Assembly (NCBI RefSeq): GCF_040358985.1
Contig: NZ_CP132932.1
Coordinates: forward strand, 2,046,001-2,110,000
Reading direction: 5' to 3'
Source: Tunturibacter empetritectus
GTDB lineage: Bacteria; Acidobacteriota; Terriglobia; Terriglobales; Acidobacteriaceae
Length of the DNA stretch: 64,000 nt
In this document: positions 37,509-46,482 of the stretch, piece after piece
Position numbering within the stretch: the stretch's first letter is position 1
Layout of the letters: each line of letters opens with the position of its first letter
Position numbers and translations under genes: made by a program
Notes under the pieces: generated by a model
Databases searched by the model: none
The model's input: only the letters and a program-made list of their open reading frames with translations
What the model was told of the DNA's origin: nothing

Positions 37509-39164
37509 TTGAGCGAAGAAGCAGTAGAGACGATTGAGTTAAAGGACTGCCCAAGATGGTGGCAAAGACGATGGCTGCTTTGGGTGGGAACGGGTATTGT
37601 CGTGTTGGGGTTTGCCGCCGCGCTGGCGGTGGAGTGGGGGCTAAGGCAGATGCAGCCGATGCTGCGCAAGAAGGTGGTGGAGACACTCTCGGCGCGGTTT
37701 CACAGCCCGGTAGAGCTGGATCAGCTTGAGCTTTCGATGACCAGGGACATGATAGTGACCGGTGGAGGGCTGCGGATTCTGTATCTGGCGGGACCGACGA
37801 AGCCGGATGCGAGGCCGAATGCGCCGCCGATGCTGGAGGTTGATCGGTTTGAGTTCAGGACAGGATGGCGCGAGTTGCTGCGGCCTACGACGCGGCTGGT
37901 CACGGTGAAGGTGCAGGGGCTGCGGGTGAATATTCCGCCGAAGGGGGAGCGCGGTGAGCGGGAGCCGGATGATCCGAGGCGGAAGGGGCAGCCGGCGCTG
38001 GGAATTGTGGTGGATCGGATTGAGTGCACAGACGCGAAGGTGACGCTCGAGACGAGCAAGCCGGGGAAGAAGCCGCTGGAGTTTGCCATCAAGAGCGTAG
38101 TGCTGACCGACGTGGGCGCGAAGAAGCCGCTGGGCTACACAGCGGTGCTGATGAATCCGAAGCCGGTGGGAGAGGTGCGGTCGACGGGGCACTTTGGGCC
38201 GTGGCAGGGTGATAATCCGCGGGATACGCCGCTGGACGGAGACTACGAGTTCACTCATGCGGACCTGTCTTCGATTCATGGGCTGGGTGGGATCTTGTCT
38301 TCGACGGGGAGATTTGGCGGGACGCTGGGGAATTTAACTGCAGATGGAACAACGGAGACACCGGACTTTCGCCTGGACATCAGCGATCATGCGATTCCTC
38401 TGCATACGGAGTTTCATGCGGTGGTGGATGGCACGACGGGAGACACGTGGCTGGATCCGGTGCGGGCGCGGCTGAGCCGGACGGAGATTACGGCGCGTGG
38501 AGCGGTGACGCGAGCGGAGGGAGTGCCGGGGCATAATACCGACCTGAGTGTTGTGATTGAGAGGGGTCGGCTTGAGGATATTTTGAGCCTTTCGTTGAAG
38601 TCGAACCCGCCGCTGATGCGCGGGGCGCTTGTGGCGAAGGTGCATTTCTTCGATCCTGCTGGGCCGGTGAGTGTTTCGCGCAAGATGAAGCTGGAGGGCA
38701 CGTTTGCGATCAAGGATGGGATGCTGAACAATCCGGAGATGCAGGCGAAGATGGATTCGCTGAGCATGAGGGCGCAGGGAAAGCCGAAGCAGGCGAATGC
38801 ACAGGAGGCGGAGGTGGTGGGTTCTGCGCTGAGCGGAAAGTTTTCGATCGCGAATGCGGTGCTGGATGTGAAGGACCTGAACTACCAGATGCCTGGGGCG
38901 CAGATGTTGGCGGACGGGCAGATGCAGCTGGTTCCGAGCACGTTTGAGTTTCATGGGAAGGTGAGGACCCAGGCGACGGCGTCGCAGATGACGACGGGGT
39001 GGAAGAGTATGCTGCTGAGCCCGTTCGACAAGATGCTGACGAAGAATGGCGCGGGACTGGAGCTTCCGATCAAGGTAACGGGAACGCGTTCGACGTATGA
39101 CCTGAGGTTGGATCTTCCGCACGACACGCGGGCTCCGGCCAGGCTGCCAACTCCCGCAAAATGA
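37509..39164 (+). CDS. AsmA-like inner-membrane-anchored protein
   Basis: 551 residues. A short cytoplasmic N-terminus with one transmembrane helix (LLWVGTGIVVLGFAAALAVEW) is followed by a long periplasmic beta-rich region that starts VETLSARFHSPVELDQLELS, as in AsmA/TamB/DUF748 family proteins. The C-terminal block includes MKLEGTFAIKDGMLNNPEM and NYQMPGAQMLADGQM, typical of AsmA_2-like repeats. Such proteins are thought to carry phospholipid to the outer membrane. Initiation is at TTG 37509: AGGAG ends six bases before it and no ATG is available nearby. Confidence 0.8.
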   Translation: MSEEAVETIELKDCPRWWQRRWLLWVGTGIVVLGFAAALAVEWGLRQMQPMLRKKVVETLSARFHSPVELDQLELSMTRDMIVTGGGLRILYLAGPTKPDARPNAPPMLEVDRFEFRTGWRELLRPTTRLVTVKVQGLRVNIPPKGERGEREPDDPRRKGQPALGIVVDRIECTDAKVTLETSKPGKKPLEFAIKSVVLTDVGAKKPLGYTAVLMNPKPVGEVRSTGHFGPWQGDNPRDTPLDGDYEFTHADLSSIHGLGGILSSTGRFGGTLGNLTADGTTETPDFRLDISDHAIPLHTEFHAVVDGTTGDTWLDPVRARLSRTEITARGAVTRAEGVPGHNTDLSVVIERGRLEDILSLSLKSNPPLMRGALVAKVHFFDPAGPVSVSRKMKLEGTFAIKDGMLNNPEMQAKMDSLSMRAQGKPKQANAQEAEVVGSALSGKFSIANAVLDVKDLNYQMPGAQMLADGQMQLVPSTFEFHGKVRTQATASQMTTGWKSMLLSPFDKMLTKNGAGLELPIKVTGTRSTYDLRLDLPHDTRAPARLPTPAK

Positions 39165-39311
39165 GCGAGGTGGGGCTGGAGGAGCCTGGGATGATGCTTC
39201 TGTTGGAGAGACAAGGACGAAGCGCTCTGCTAGTGTCAGACTTGAGAGTTATTCGCTTGAGAGTTATTCGAGCAAAAGAGTTTTTGCGCAGAATGTTTGA
39301 TGCGGAGTTTG

Positions 39312-39647
39312 ATGTCCGGACAGCCACAACTATTTCCGAATCCTGAACCGGCGTTGGAAGAGCGGCCGGTGAATCAGGGAGAACCTGCAAAGAGATCAGC
39401 GCCGGTATGGCTGCAGCGGCTGTCGCTGTTTGTGCTGGTGCTGTTTTGTGTGTACCTGGGCGTGCTGGTGATGGTGCTGCCGTGGTGGACGCGGATATGG
39501 GACCGGAACGAGTTTATTCTGGCGCGGCCGTGGCTGGCGGCGGTGTTGCATAATGGCGCGGTGCGGGGAATGATCTCCGGGCTGGGGCTGCTGGATGTCT
39601 GGATCGGCATCTCCGAGGCGGTGCACTACCGAGACTACCGGGGATGA
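39312..39647 (+). CDS. Small two-helix membrane protein of unknown function
   Basis: 111 residues with one strong hydrophobic helix (LSLFVLVLFCVYLGVLVMVLP), a hydrophobic C-terminal segment (AVRGMISGLGLLDVWIGI) and a Pro/Glu-rich N-terminus. ATG 39312 has GGAG four bases upstream. It lies 148 bases after the AsmA-like gene and 25 bases before the LOG-family gene, so it is probably cotranscribed with both. No family is recognised. Confidence 0.75.
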   Translation: MSGQPQLFPNPEPALEERPVNQGEPAKRSAPVWLQRLSLFVLVLFCVYLGVLVMVLPWWTRIWDRNEFILARPWLAAVLHNGAVRGMISGLGLLDVWIGISEAVHYRDYRG

Positions 39648-39672
39648 GCGACTTGAAGGTGAGTGAGAGCGT

Positions 39673-40659
39673 ATGAACCCCAAGGTGCCCGAGACGCTGG
39701 AACAGGCTCCGCTGGCGTATGAGAATGCGGAGTTTTTGAACTCGCCGGATGGGCGGATGCTGCGGATCCTAGCGGAGTATCAGGAGCCGATGGCGCGGTT
39801 TCGTCGGGAGCGGATTCAGGACACCGTTGTCTTTTTTGGCTCGGCGCGGTTTCGCGCACTGGATGTGGCTAGCTCGGAGCTGGAGCTGCTGGCGAATACG
39901 GGTTCAAGCGAGCCTGCGCCTAAAGATGAGCAGCCGGCGAGCCCTGAGGAGATAGCCAGCGGAGAGGCCAGCGCGCAGAAGCTGCGATTGGCAGAGGCTG
40001 CGGTGGAGATGGCTCAGTATTACGAGGAGGCGCGGCGGCTGGCGGGGATGGTGGCTGCGTGGTCGAAGACGCTGCCGGGGCGACGGCACCGGTTTGTGGT
40101 GACCTCGGGAGGCGGGCCGGGGATTATGGAGGCGGCTAATCGCGGGGCGTATGAGGCTGGATGCAAGACGATTGGGCTGAACATCAAGCTGCCGTTTGAG
40201 CAGCATCCGAACCCTTACATTACTCCGGCGCTCAGCTTTGACTTTCATTACTTCTTCATGCGGAAGTACTGGTTCGCTTATCTGGCGAAGGCTCTGGTGG
40301 TCTTTCCGGGCGGCTTTGGGACGCTGGATGAGATGTTCGAACTGCTGACGCTGGCGCAGACGAGGAAGCTGGCGAAGAAGATCACGGTGGTGATCTATGG
40401 GTCGAGCTATTGGAAGAAAGTAATCAACCTGGAGCTGCTGGCGGAAAAGGGCGCGATTGCGACGGCTGACCTGGAGCTGTTTGAGTTTGCGGATACGCCG
40501 GAGCAGGCGTTTGAGCTGTTGAAGGCGGGGCTGACGGAAAATCACCTCGAGTCGGACTATGAGCGGGAGCAGACGAAGCTGGAGAAGCAGGAGATTCCAG
40601 ATCATCCGGCACCCAGCGTGCAGGAGATGATGGGGCCGGATATCGCGAAGACCCGGTAG
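39673..40659 (+). CDS. LOG family (TIGR00730-type) Rossmann-fold protein
   Basis: 328 residues, longer than the common 190-residue LOG enzymes by an N-terminal extension. The signature PGGFGTLDEMFELLT is intact, preceded by VTSGGGPGIMEAANRGAYEAG and the catalytic RKYWFAYLAKALVVF strand. LOG enzymes hydrolyse nucleoside 5'-monophosphates (cytokinin activation in plants) or act as nucleotide-binding proteins in bacteria. It belongs to the same strand run as the small membrane protein. The specific substrate cannot be read. Confidence 0.88.
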   Translation: MNPKVPETLEQAPLAYENAEFLNSPDGRMLRILAEYQEPMARFRRERIQDTVVFFGSARFRALDVASSELELLANTGSSEPAPKDEQPASPEEIASGEASAQKLRLAEAAVEMAQYYEEARRLAGMVAAWSKTLPGRRHRFVVTSGGGPGIMEAANRGAYEAGCKTIGLNIKLPFEQHPNPYITPALSFDFHYFFMRKYWFAYLAKALVVFPGGFGTLDEMFELLTLAQTRKLAKKITVVIYGSSYWKKVINLELLAEKGAIATADLELFEFADTPEQAFELLKAGLTENHLESDYEREQTKLEKQEIPDHPAPSVQEMMGPDIAKTR

Positions 40660-40731
40660 ATGAGGCCGTAGCTTGGTTGTGCCTCAGTTTGAAACTGAAT
40701 ACCAATAAACCTGTATTTCGCTGTTGCTCCT

Positions 40732-41166
40732 TTGAGAAAGACAGATGGCTTGAACGGAAAATATCGCAACCCCCTATTTGTGGTCGGTGCATCTACTGTC
40801 CTTCTAGGTGTCATCTCGTTTCTAACGTTCATCGACATTCCGCATGGATTACGTTCCCGCGTTTACTGGTTTATTTGGTCGCGGCAGTATAAACGAGACG
40901 TGATGTTGTCCTCGAGCACCTCTACAGAGCTCCACCATGCTGAATGGTATGGGGACGGATGGGGCGGTGCTCCCGTAGGTGATTGGATGGGATATGTCGT
41001 ATACGATCCGGCCGATTCTTTGCCCCAAATAAACACCGTCGGAACGCCTGCGAAAATAGCTGGTATTCCTTGCGAAGTAGTTTCCTTGCGACGCCTTGAA
41101 AGAGGCTGGTACTCAGTCGTTACAGATATGAACCAGTTCTGGGATAGCGGTCACCCTAATTGCTGA
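40732..41166 (+). CDS. Unknown membrane-anchored protein of lower GC content
   Basis: 144 residues with one transmembrane helix near the N-terminus (NPLFVVGASTVLLGVISFLTF) and an extracytoplasmic domain with WYGDGWGGAPVGDWMGYVVYD. It has no recognised domain. Codon use and base composition are clearly less GC-rich than in neighbours, which suggests recent acquisition. Initiation is uncertain: TTG 40732 has no clear Shine-Dalgarno and no ATG is suitable. Confidence 0.55.
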   Translation: MRKTDGLNGKYRNPLFVVGASTVLLGVISFLTFIDIPHGLRSRVYWFIWSRQYKRDVMLSSSTSTELHHAEWYGDGWGGAPVGDWMGYVVYDPADSLPQINTVGTPAKIAGIPCEVVSLRRLERGWYSVVTDMNQFWDSGHPNC

Positions 41167-41278
41167 GAGCTATCAACGTCCCATTTCTTGTAGATGCTCT
41201 GATAGGATCTTGTTCTGGCTGAAGCTTGAAGAAGTTCGTTCGATCGTTCGCGGCACCTATCTTTGTACGAGGTCTTGC

Positions 41279-42637
41279 ATGCAACGGAAACCAAGTGTTC
41301 CTGCCGCTCTATTTCTCGTCGCAGTGTTGATGTTCCAAAGCTTCGGGGCGACCCTTCTCGCTCAAGCGACTGCTCCAGCGCCTCCTCCTCCAACGCCCGA
41401 TCAGCTGGATCAGCTGCTGGCGCCGATAGCGCTCTATCCTGACTCGCTGCTGGCGCAGATTACGACGGCCTCGACAAATCCTCAGGAGATTTTGGATGTC
41501 GATAACTGGCTGGCGTTGAATAAAAACCTAAGCGGAACGGAGTTGACGGACGCGGCGCAGAAAAACGGCTTCGACCCTGCCTTTATTGCTCTTACCAGCT
41601 TTCCATCCGTGATCGAGATGATGGCCGAGAACATCGACGACTATGCTGCGATCGGGAGTGCCGTGTCGTCGAATCAGGCGGAGGTGTCGGCGTCGATTCA
41701 GCGGTTGCGTTCGCAGGCTTATACGGCGGGAGCGTTGCGCAGCACGCCGCAGCAGCAGGTGGAGGTGCAGCAGAGTTCGGGGCAGCCAATTTATGTGATT
41801 CAGCCGACGAATCCGCAAGTGGTGTATATCCCGCAGTACGACCCGACGGTCGTTTATGTGGGGCCGAGTACGGGCAGCGTGGTCGCGGCATCGCTCATTG
41901 GCTTTGGGGTGGGGATCGGGATTGGTGCGCTGTTGGTGAACAACCAGCCGTGGGGCTGGGGTGGTTGGGGATGGAACTGGGGCGGGCGCAGCATCTACTA
42001 CAACCACGGTCCCTGGGGTGGGTGGCGTGGCGGATACCGTCCGCCGCGGCCCTATTATCGTCCACGGCCGGTGCCCTATGGTAGCCGTCCAGGATACGGC
42101 GGCAACTGGGGATATCGTCCGTCGAACTATCGGCCACCGATGTCGGCGAATCGGCCTGGGTACAGCCGTCCCGGGTATGGTCAGCCGGGTTACCGTCCGG
42201 GGCGCCCAACCTCTGGGCCTGGGAGCCGGCCAGGAGGTTCGCGTCCTGGAACTCCGGGATATAGACCGGGCGGGTCGAATGGGAATCGCCCAGGAACTAC
42301 GCCGGGGAATCGTCCTGGTGGTTCGAATGGAAGTCGGCCGGGGAATGGAAGTCGGCCGGGCGGCGGTCAGAGTGTGGGCCGTCCGTCTCAGCCGGGGCAG
42401 GGTGGCAGGCCTCAGCAACAGACCCGTCCGCCACAACAGACCCGACCAACGCCGCAGCCTCGTCCAACACAACCCCGGCCTACGAATCAGAGCAGACCTG
42501 CGCCGCAGCCCCGGCCGACACAACAAAGTCGCCCGACCAACCAGAGCCGGCCCACCTCACAGTCGAGGCCGGCGGGAAGGCCATCGTCGGGGTCTCGGCC
42601 ACCGTCGAACAGAGGTTCAGGCAATAGCCCAAACTAA
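41279..42637 (+). CDS. Secreted DUF3300 protein with a Gly/Arg/Pro-rich tail
   Basis: 452 residues with a signal peptide (KPSVPAALFLVAVLMFQSFGATLLAQ). The DUF3300 domain covers about residues 40-190 with QLDQLLAPIALYPDSLLAQI, DVDNWLALNKNLSG, PSVIEMMAENIDD and VVYIPQYDPTVVYVG. A glycine-rich hydrophobic segment follows, then about 190 residues of low complexity dominated by Arg, Pro, Gly and Gln. The tail is basic and disordered, probably wall- or membrane-associated. ATG 41279 with GAGGT six bases upstream is preferred over an earlier start. Confidence 0.85.
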   Translation: MQRKPSVPAALFLVAVLMFQSFGATLLAQATAPAPPPPTPDQLDQLLAPIALYPDSLLAQITTASTNPQEILDVDNWLALNKNLSGTELTDAAQKNGFDPAFIALTSFPSVIEMMAENIDDYAAIGSAVSSNQAEVSASIQRLRSQAYTAGALRSTPQQQVEVQQSSGQPIYVIQPTNPQVVYIPQYDPTVVYVGPSTGSVVAASLIGFGVGIGIGALLVNNQPWGWGGWGWNWGGRSIYYNHGPWGGWRGGYRPPRPYYRPRPVPYGSRPGYGGNWGYRPSNYRPPMSANRPGYSRPGYGQPGYRPGRPTSGPGSRPGGSRPGTPGYRPGGSNGNRPGTTPGNRPGGSNGSRPGNGSRPGGGQSVGRPSQPGQGGRPQQQTRPPQQTRPTPQPRPTQPRPTNQSRPAPQPRPTQQSRPTNQSRPTSQSRPAGRPSSGSRPPSNRGSGNSPN

Positions 42638-42844
42638 CTTGCATCGTCGCGCCTCGCTATTGAAGGCTTAGACGTCTGCGTCATTACGCCATTCAGGGCG
42701 ATTTTGCGCTGATGCACCTGGAATCAGGTTGCGCTGGGACCGCCTACAACCTTTGGGGAATCATTGTAGATACGGGGTTTAGGGATTTTGAAGCTGCATT
42801 GTTGGTGCAGTCATACCCTCGTCACATAGTGGCTCGATACTGCC

Positions 42845-42871
42845 CTCGTAAGCAGCCTGAGGGCTTACGAG
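42845..42871 (+). promoter_or_regulatory. Perfect 9-bp leader hairpin before the PHP-type gene
   Basis: CTCGTAAGC (42845-42853) and GCTTACGAG (42863-42871) separated by nine bases. It ends four bases before the purine-rich GGGGGG ribosome-binding site of the gene at 42889. No T-run follows, so a terminator is unlikely. Possible operator or leader structure. Confidence 0.4.
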
Positions 42872-42888
42872 CCAAGGGGGGTAACCCG

Positions 42889-44061
42889 ATGAGCCAGTCG
42901 AGCGTGTCGTACCTGTGGAGGGAACCGGAGGCGGCGAAGGGCTTCCTGACCGGCGTATCGCTACACAGCCATACGAATCAGTCGAAGGAGACGTTGGATT
43001 TCATCTCGGAGCTGTCGAAGGATTGGAGCTTTCTGCAGCCGATTATGCGGTGGGGCGAGCGGCGGAGCAAGCGGCTGACTGGAATCGATCCAGACTATGC
43101 ACGGGCTTACTGGACGCCGCCGTTGACGCCGAGCCTGGCGTTCGATCTTGAGCGGAAGCAGATCGAAGAGAAACTACAGATTCAGGGGCTGGTCTCGATT
43201 ACGGATCACGACGACATCAACGCGCCGATGCTGCTGCGGACGGTGCCCTCGTCGCGGCATATTCCGGTATCGGTAGAGTGGACGGTGCCGTTTGGGGCGA
43301 CTGCCTTTCATCTTGGAATTCACAATCTTCCGAGCGCGACTGGCACGGAGTGGATGACGCGGATGGCAGCGTTTACCGCGATGCCGGTCACAACCCGTGC
43401 GCCGAAGCTGCTGACGGAGATGCTGGTGGAGCTCGATGAGCTGCCGGGAGTGTTGATTGTGTTCAACCACCCGCTGTGGGATCTGTATCGTGTGGGCAAG
43501 GAGAAGCATGAGGTGCTGGTGAATGAGTTTCTGGCCGTGAATGGGCAGTTCGTTCATGCGCTGGAGTTGAACGGGCTGCGCGACTGGAAGGAGAATCGCG
43601 AGACCTCCACGCTTGCCGGGAAGTGGAATCAGCTGGTGATCAGTGGTGGCGATCGCCATGGCGTTGAGCCGAATGCGAATGTGAATCTGACGCGGGCGTC
43701 GAGCTTCAACGAGTTTGTGCACGAGGTGAGGCGCGAGCGGCAGAGCCATGTGTTGTTTATGCCGCAGTATGCCGAACCGTGGAAGCACAGGATTCTGCAG
43801 TCGACCCTGGACGCGATTCGAAACTATCCGGATTTTCCGGAGGGATCGAGATTGTGGGATGAGCGGGTGTACCATCCCGACGCGGAAGGCGTAATTCAGC
43901 CGATGACGCGGCTATGGACGACCGGACATGCTCCAGCATTCTTCCGGGCGGTGCTGGTGATGGTTCGAATGATGGGCGCGGGGCCGGTTTCGAGCGGGCT
44001 CCGGATGGCGTGGAATGACAGCGGGGAGATGCGGACGACGCTGGCTAAGCTGGATGCTTAG
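42889..44061 (+). CDS. PHP-like phosphoesterase superfamily protein
   Basis: 390 residues. Motifs in order resemble the PHP metal site: SLHSHTNQSKE, SITDHDDINAP, IVFNHPLWD and SGGDRHGV. The region QIEEKLQIQGLVSI and ELNGLRDWKENRETS separates them. The start ATG 42889 follows a GGGGGG run; a longer frame from 42712 has unlikely N-terminal sequence. The gene is followed, after repeat E, by a GT4 glycosyltransferase on the same strand, so a joint role in lipid or glycan metabolism is plausible. A specific substrate is not known. Confidence 0.75.
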   Translation: MSQSSVSYLWREPEAAKGFLTGVSLHSHTNQSKETLDFISELSKDWSFLQPIMRWGERRSKRLTGIDPDYARAYWTPPLTPSLAFDLERKQIEEKLQIQGLVSITDHDDINAPMLLRTVPSSRHIPVSVEWTVPFGATAFHLGIHNLPSATGTEWMTRMAAFTAMPVTTRAPKLLTEMLVELDELPGVLIVFNHPLWDLYRVGKEKHEVLVNEFLAVNGQFVHALELNGLRDWKENRETSTLAGKWNQLVISGGDRHGVEPNANVNLTRASSFNEFVHEVRRERQSHVLFMPQYAEPWKHRILQSTLDAIRNYPDFPEGSRLWDERVYHPDAEGVIQPMTRLWTTGHAPAFFRAVLVMVRMMGAGPVSSGLRMAWNDSGEMRTTLAKLDA

Positions 44062-44076
44062 GGCGTAGAGGCTGGT

Positions 44077-44172
44077 GTCCTGCCGGACGGGCCCGCTGCG
44101 CGCGGGGCGGTCACTTCGTGACTTGTATCCCGGTCTTGGTAGACGATCGGTATAGGGCCTCCTTCGGTCGGC
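44077..44172 (+). repeat. Dispersed intergenic inverted-repeat element, copy E (left arm)
   Basis: GTCCTGCCGGAC (44077-44088), core GTCACTTCGTGAC (44110-44122) and CTTGTATCCCGGTC. The right arm is absent; only a short GGGCCTCCTTCGGTCGGC block matches the inner part. It occupies the space between the PHP-type and GT4 genes. Confidence 0.88.
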
Positions 44173-44231
44173 TTTGTCTTTCTCTGGGTAAAAACTTCCG
44201 GACTGCGGAGCACGAGAGGTAGTCTAAAGCG

Positions 44232-45434
44232 ATGCGGGTGCCGCGTGTTGCCTACTTTCCGGACTCGTTCCATGAGGTGAATGGGGTCGCGCATACGAGC
44301 CGCAACTTTGTGGCGTATGCGGAGCGCCATGAGCTGCCGTTTCTGTGTGTGCGCGCAGGCGGCCGGGTGGGGGCGTTCGAGCAGGTGGGAGAGCTAAGGA
44401 CGCTGGAGCTGGAACGAAGTCGCACATCGGTTCGCATGGAGAAGGACCTTGAGTTCGACACACTGTTCTGGCGGCACGGCGGAGCGATTCGGCGGCAGTT
44501 GGAGCGCTTTCAGCCGGATGTGATTCACATTACGGGGCCAAGTGAGTTGGGGATGTTTGGTGCGTACTTCGCGTGGGAGCTGGGGATTCCGCTGGCGGCG
44601 TCGTGGCATACGAATGTGCATGAGTATGCGGCACGAAGAATGGGGTGGTTAACCGGCAAGTTGTCGGCACGGGCGGGCGCGACGACCGAGCGCGGCGTGG
44701 AGGCGGGGGCGTTGTGGGCTACTTCGCGGTTTTACCAGTTGGCCAAGGTCTTGTTTGCGCCGAACGAAGAGCTCTGCCGCATGCTGGAGAAGACGACAGG
44801 AAGGCCCTGCTACCTGATGCAGCGCGGAGTGGATACGGTGTGGTTTTCGCCTGCGCACCGTACGCGTGAGGCCAGCGACAGGACGGTGGTGCTGGGGTAT
44901 GTGGGCCGTCTTTCGATTGAGAAGAATGTGAAGCTGTTGACGCGAGTGCGGAGAGAGCTCGCGACGATGGGAGTGGGCGGCGTGAAGTTTCTGATCGTCG
45001 GGCATGGCAGCGATGAGGCGGAGTTGCGGCTGGAGCTGGCAGACGCTGAGTTTGCGGGCGTGTTGCGCGGGGCCGCGCTAGCAGAGGCTTACGCAAATAT
45101 GGATGTGCTGGTGTTTCCTTCGCATACCGATACCTTTGGGAATGTAGTGTTGGAGGCACTGGCGAGCGGTGTGCCTGCGGTGGTGACCCCCGACGGCGGC
45201 CCGAAGTTTATCGTGCGGGATGGCGAGACGGGATTTGTAATGGAGGATGATCAATTTTCGACAGCGGTTGCGGATCTGGTGAGAGACAGGGCGCGGCTGG
45301 AGGTAATGCGGCTGAAGGCGCGGGAGTATGCGCTGGGGTGCAGCTGGGATGCGGTGTTTGACCGTGTGTATGCGGGCTACGAGACGCTGCTGCCGGTGCG
45401 CCGGGCTGGTGTGACAATTGGCGAACTGGCGTAG
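44232..45434 (+). CDS. Family 4 glycosyltransferase (GDP-mannose-dependent alpha-mannosyltransferase-like)
   Basis: 400 residues with two Rossmann-type halves. The N-terminal motif RVAYFPDSFHEVNGVAHTSR is typical of MgtA/PimB-like GT4 enzymes. The C-terminal half has GYVGRLSIEKNVKLLTR, FLIVGHGSDEAELR and the nucleotide-sugar EX7E region DTFGNVVLEALASGVPAVVT. It is soluble or peripheral and transfers a sugar, probably mannose or glucose, to a lipid such as diacylglycerol or a phosphoinositide-like acceptor. The upstream PHP-type gene could act on the same pathway. Start ATG 44232 lies after GAGAGGT. Confidence 0.87.
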   Translation: MRVPRVAYFPDSFHEVNGVAHTSRNFVAYAERHELPFLCVRAGGRVGAFEQVGELRTLELERSRTSVRMEKDLEFDTLFWRHGGAIRRQLERFQPDVIHITGPSELGMFGAYFAWELGIPLAASWHTNVHEYAARRMGWLTGKLSARAGATTERGVEAGALWATSRFYQLAKVLFAPNEELCRMLEKTTGRPCYLMQRGVDTVWFSPAHRTREASDRTVVLGYVGRLSIEKNVKLLTRVRRELATMGVGGVKFLIVGHGSDEAELRLELADAEFAGVLRGAALAEAYANMDVLVFPSHTDTFGNVVLEALASGVPAVVTPDGGPKFIVRDGETGFVMEDDQFSTAVADLVRDRARLEVMRLKAREYALGCSWDAVFDRVYAGYETLLPVRRAGVTIGELA

Positions 45435-45588
45435 GCGATAGGCCAGGTGTGACAGTACTCCCCTTCGGCAAAGCTCGGGACCAGCATGACAACGCAAACA
45501 AAGCTTAGAGGAAAACAAACAGGCGTGGAACCGCGCCGGCCCCCTCCGCGTACTGCTCTTTGCCATTCTCGCAATCAAGGAGATTACT

Positions 45589-46482
45589 ATGCCGTCTTTC
45601 GCTACGCCTTCCATCGGATTCGCCGCTACGGTGGCGGCGATTGTTCTCGCTTCCACATCGACTGTGGTGTTTGCTCAGAGCTCAGACCACGAGTGGCAGA
45701 AGGTTTATGCCGTGGGTGGTGGGACTGCTTCGCTTACGGTGGAGACGGGCGACAGCGGCCTTGAGATCCACTCATGCGGCGACTGCAAGGAGATCAGAGT
45801 TCATGTCGAGTCAACGCAAAACCTGAGCGAGTACGTGATCGAGGAGCATCAGGAGGGCGATCACGTTTCGTTCACGATCAAAGAAAAACCGCACGCCTTC
45901 CGGGTTCAATGGAACGCGAGTCGAAGAACGAAGGTAAGTGTGGAGACTCCGGCAAAGCTGGATCTGGATGCGAAGGTTGCGGACGGTAATCTGTCTGCGC
46001 AGGATCTGACGGGCAAGGTTCAAGTCCGCTCCGGCGATGGTTCGGTGGAGCTTAACAACATCAAAGGGGATGTGCACTTGGTTGCCTCAGATGGCAGCGT
46101 CAGCCTGCACAATGCGATTGGCACCGTTGATGCTCGCGGTTCGGACGGCAGTATGAAGATCGATGGACAGTTCACGATGGTTCAGCTGCAGACCAGCGAC
46201 GGCAATCTGGACTTCACCCTTTCTCCTGGATCTCAGCTTACGAGTGCTTCGCAGATAAAGAGTTCGGATGGACGGGTTTCTATCCGGCTGCCGCAGACGC
46301 TCTCCGCGGATATGGATGTGGCGACCGGCGATGGACATCTAAACTGCACGCTTCCGCTGACATTGGATCACTACAACAGCAGGGAGTCGAGCGGACATCA
46401 CCTGCACGGGCACTTGAATAACGGCGGCGTTCCGTTCAGCATTCGCGCCTCGGATGGGAACGTCAGCATAACAACCCTCTAG
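45589..46482 (+). CDS. Secreted DUF4097-type beta-helix protein
   Basis: 297 residues with a signal peptide (SIGFAATVAAIVLASTSTVVFAQ). The mature protein is a chain of short beta-strand repeats of about 20 residues: VRSGDGSVELNNIKGDVHL, VASDGSVSLHNAIGTVDARG, SDGSMKIDGQF, IKSSDGRVSIRLP and IRASDGNVSITTL. This SDGxV pattern is typical of DUF4097 putative adhesins. AAGGAG is seven bases before ATG 45589. Its stop overlaps the stop of the convergent GH13-like gene in the palindrome CTAG (46479-46482). Confidence 0.82.
   Translation: MPSFATPSIGFAATVAAIVLASTSTVVFAQSSDHEWQKVYAVGGGTASLTVETGDSGLEIHSCGDCKEIRVHVESTQNLSEYVIEEHQEGDHVSFTIKEKPHAFRVQWNASRRTKVSVETPAKLDLDAKVADGNLSAQDLTGKVQVRSGDGSVELNNIKGDVHLVASDGSVSLHNAIGTVDARGSDGSMKIDGQFTMVQLQTSDGNLDFTLSPGSQLTSASQIKSSDGRVSIRLPQTLSADMDVATGDGHLNCTLPLTLDHYNSRESSGHHLHGHLNNGGVPFSIRASDGNVSITTL

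Noticed and set aside
42712..42888. N-terminal extension of the PHP-type gene
   Set aside because: Sequence is not conserved in character, it includes the leader hairpin and a better ribosome-binding site stands before ATG 42889.
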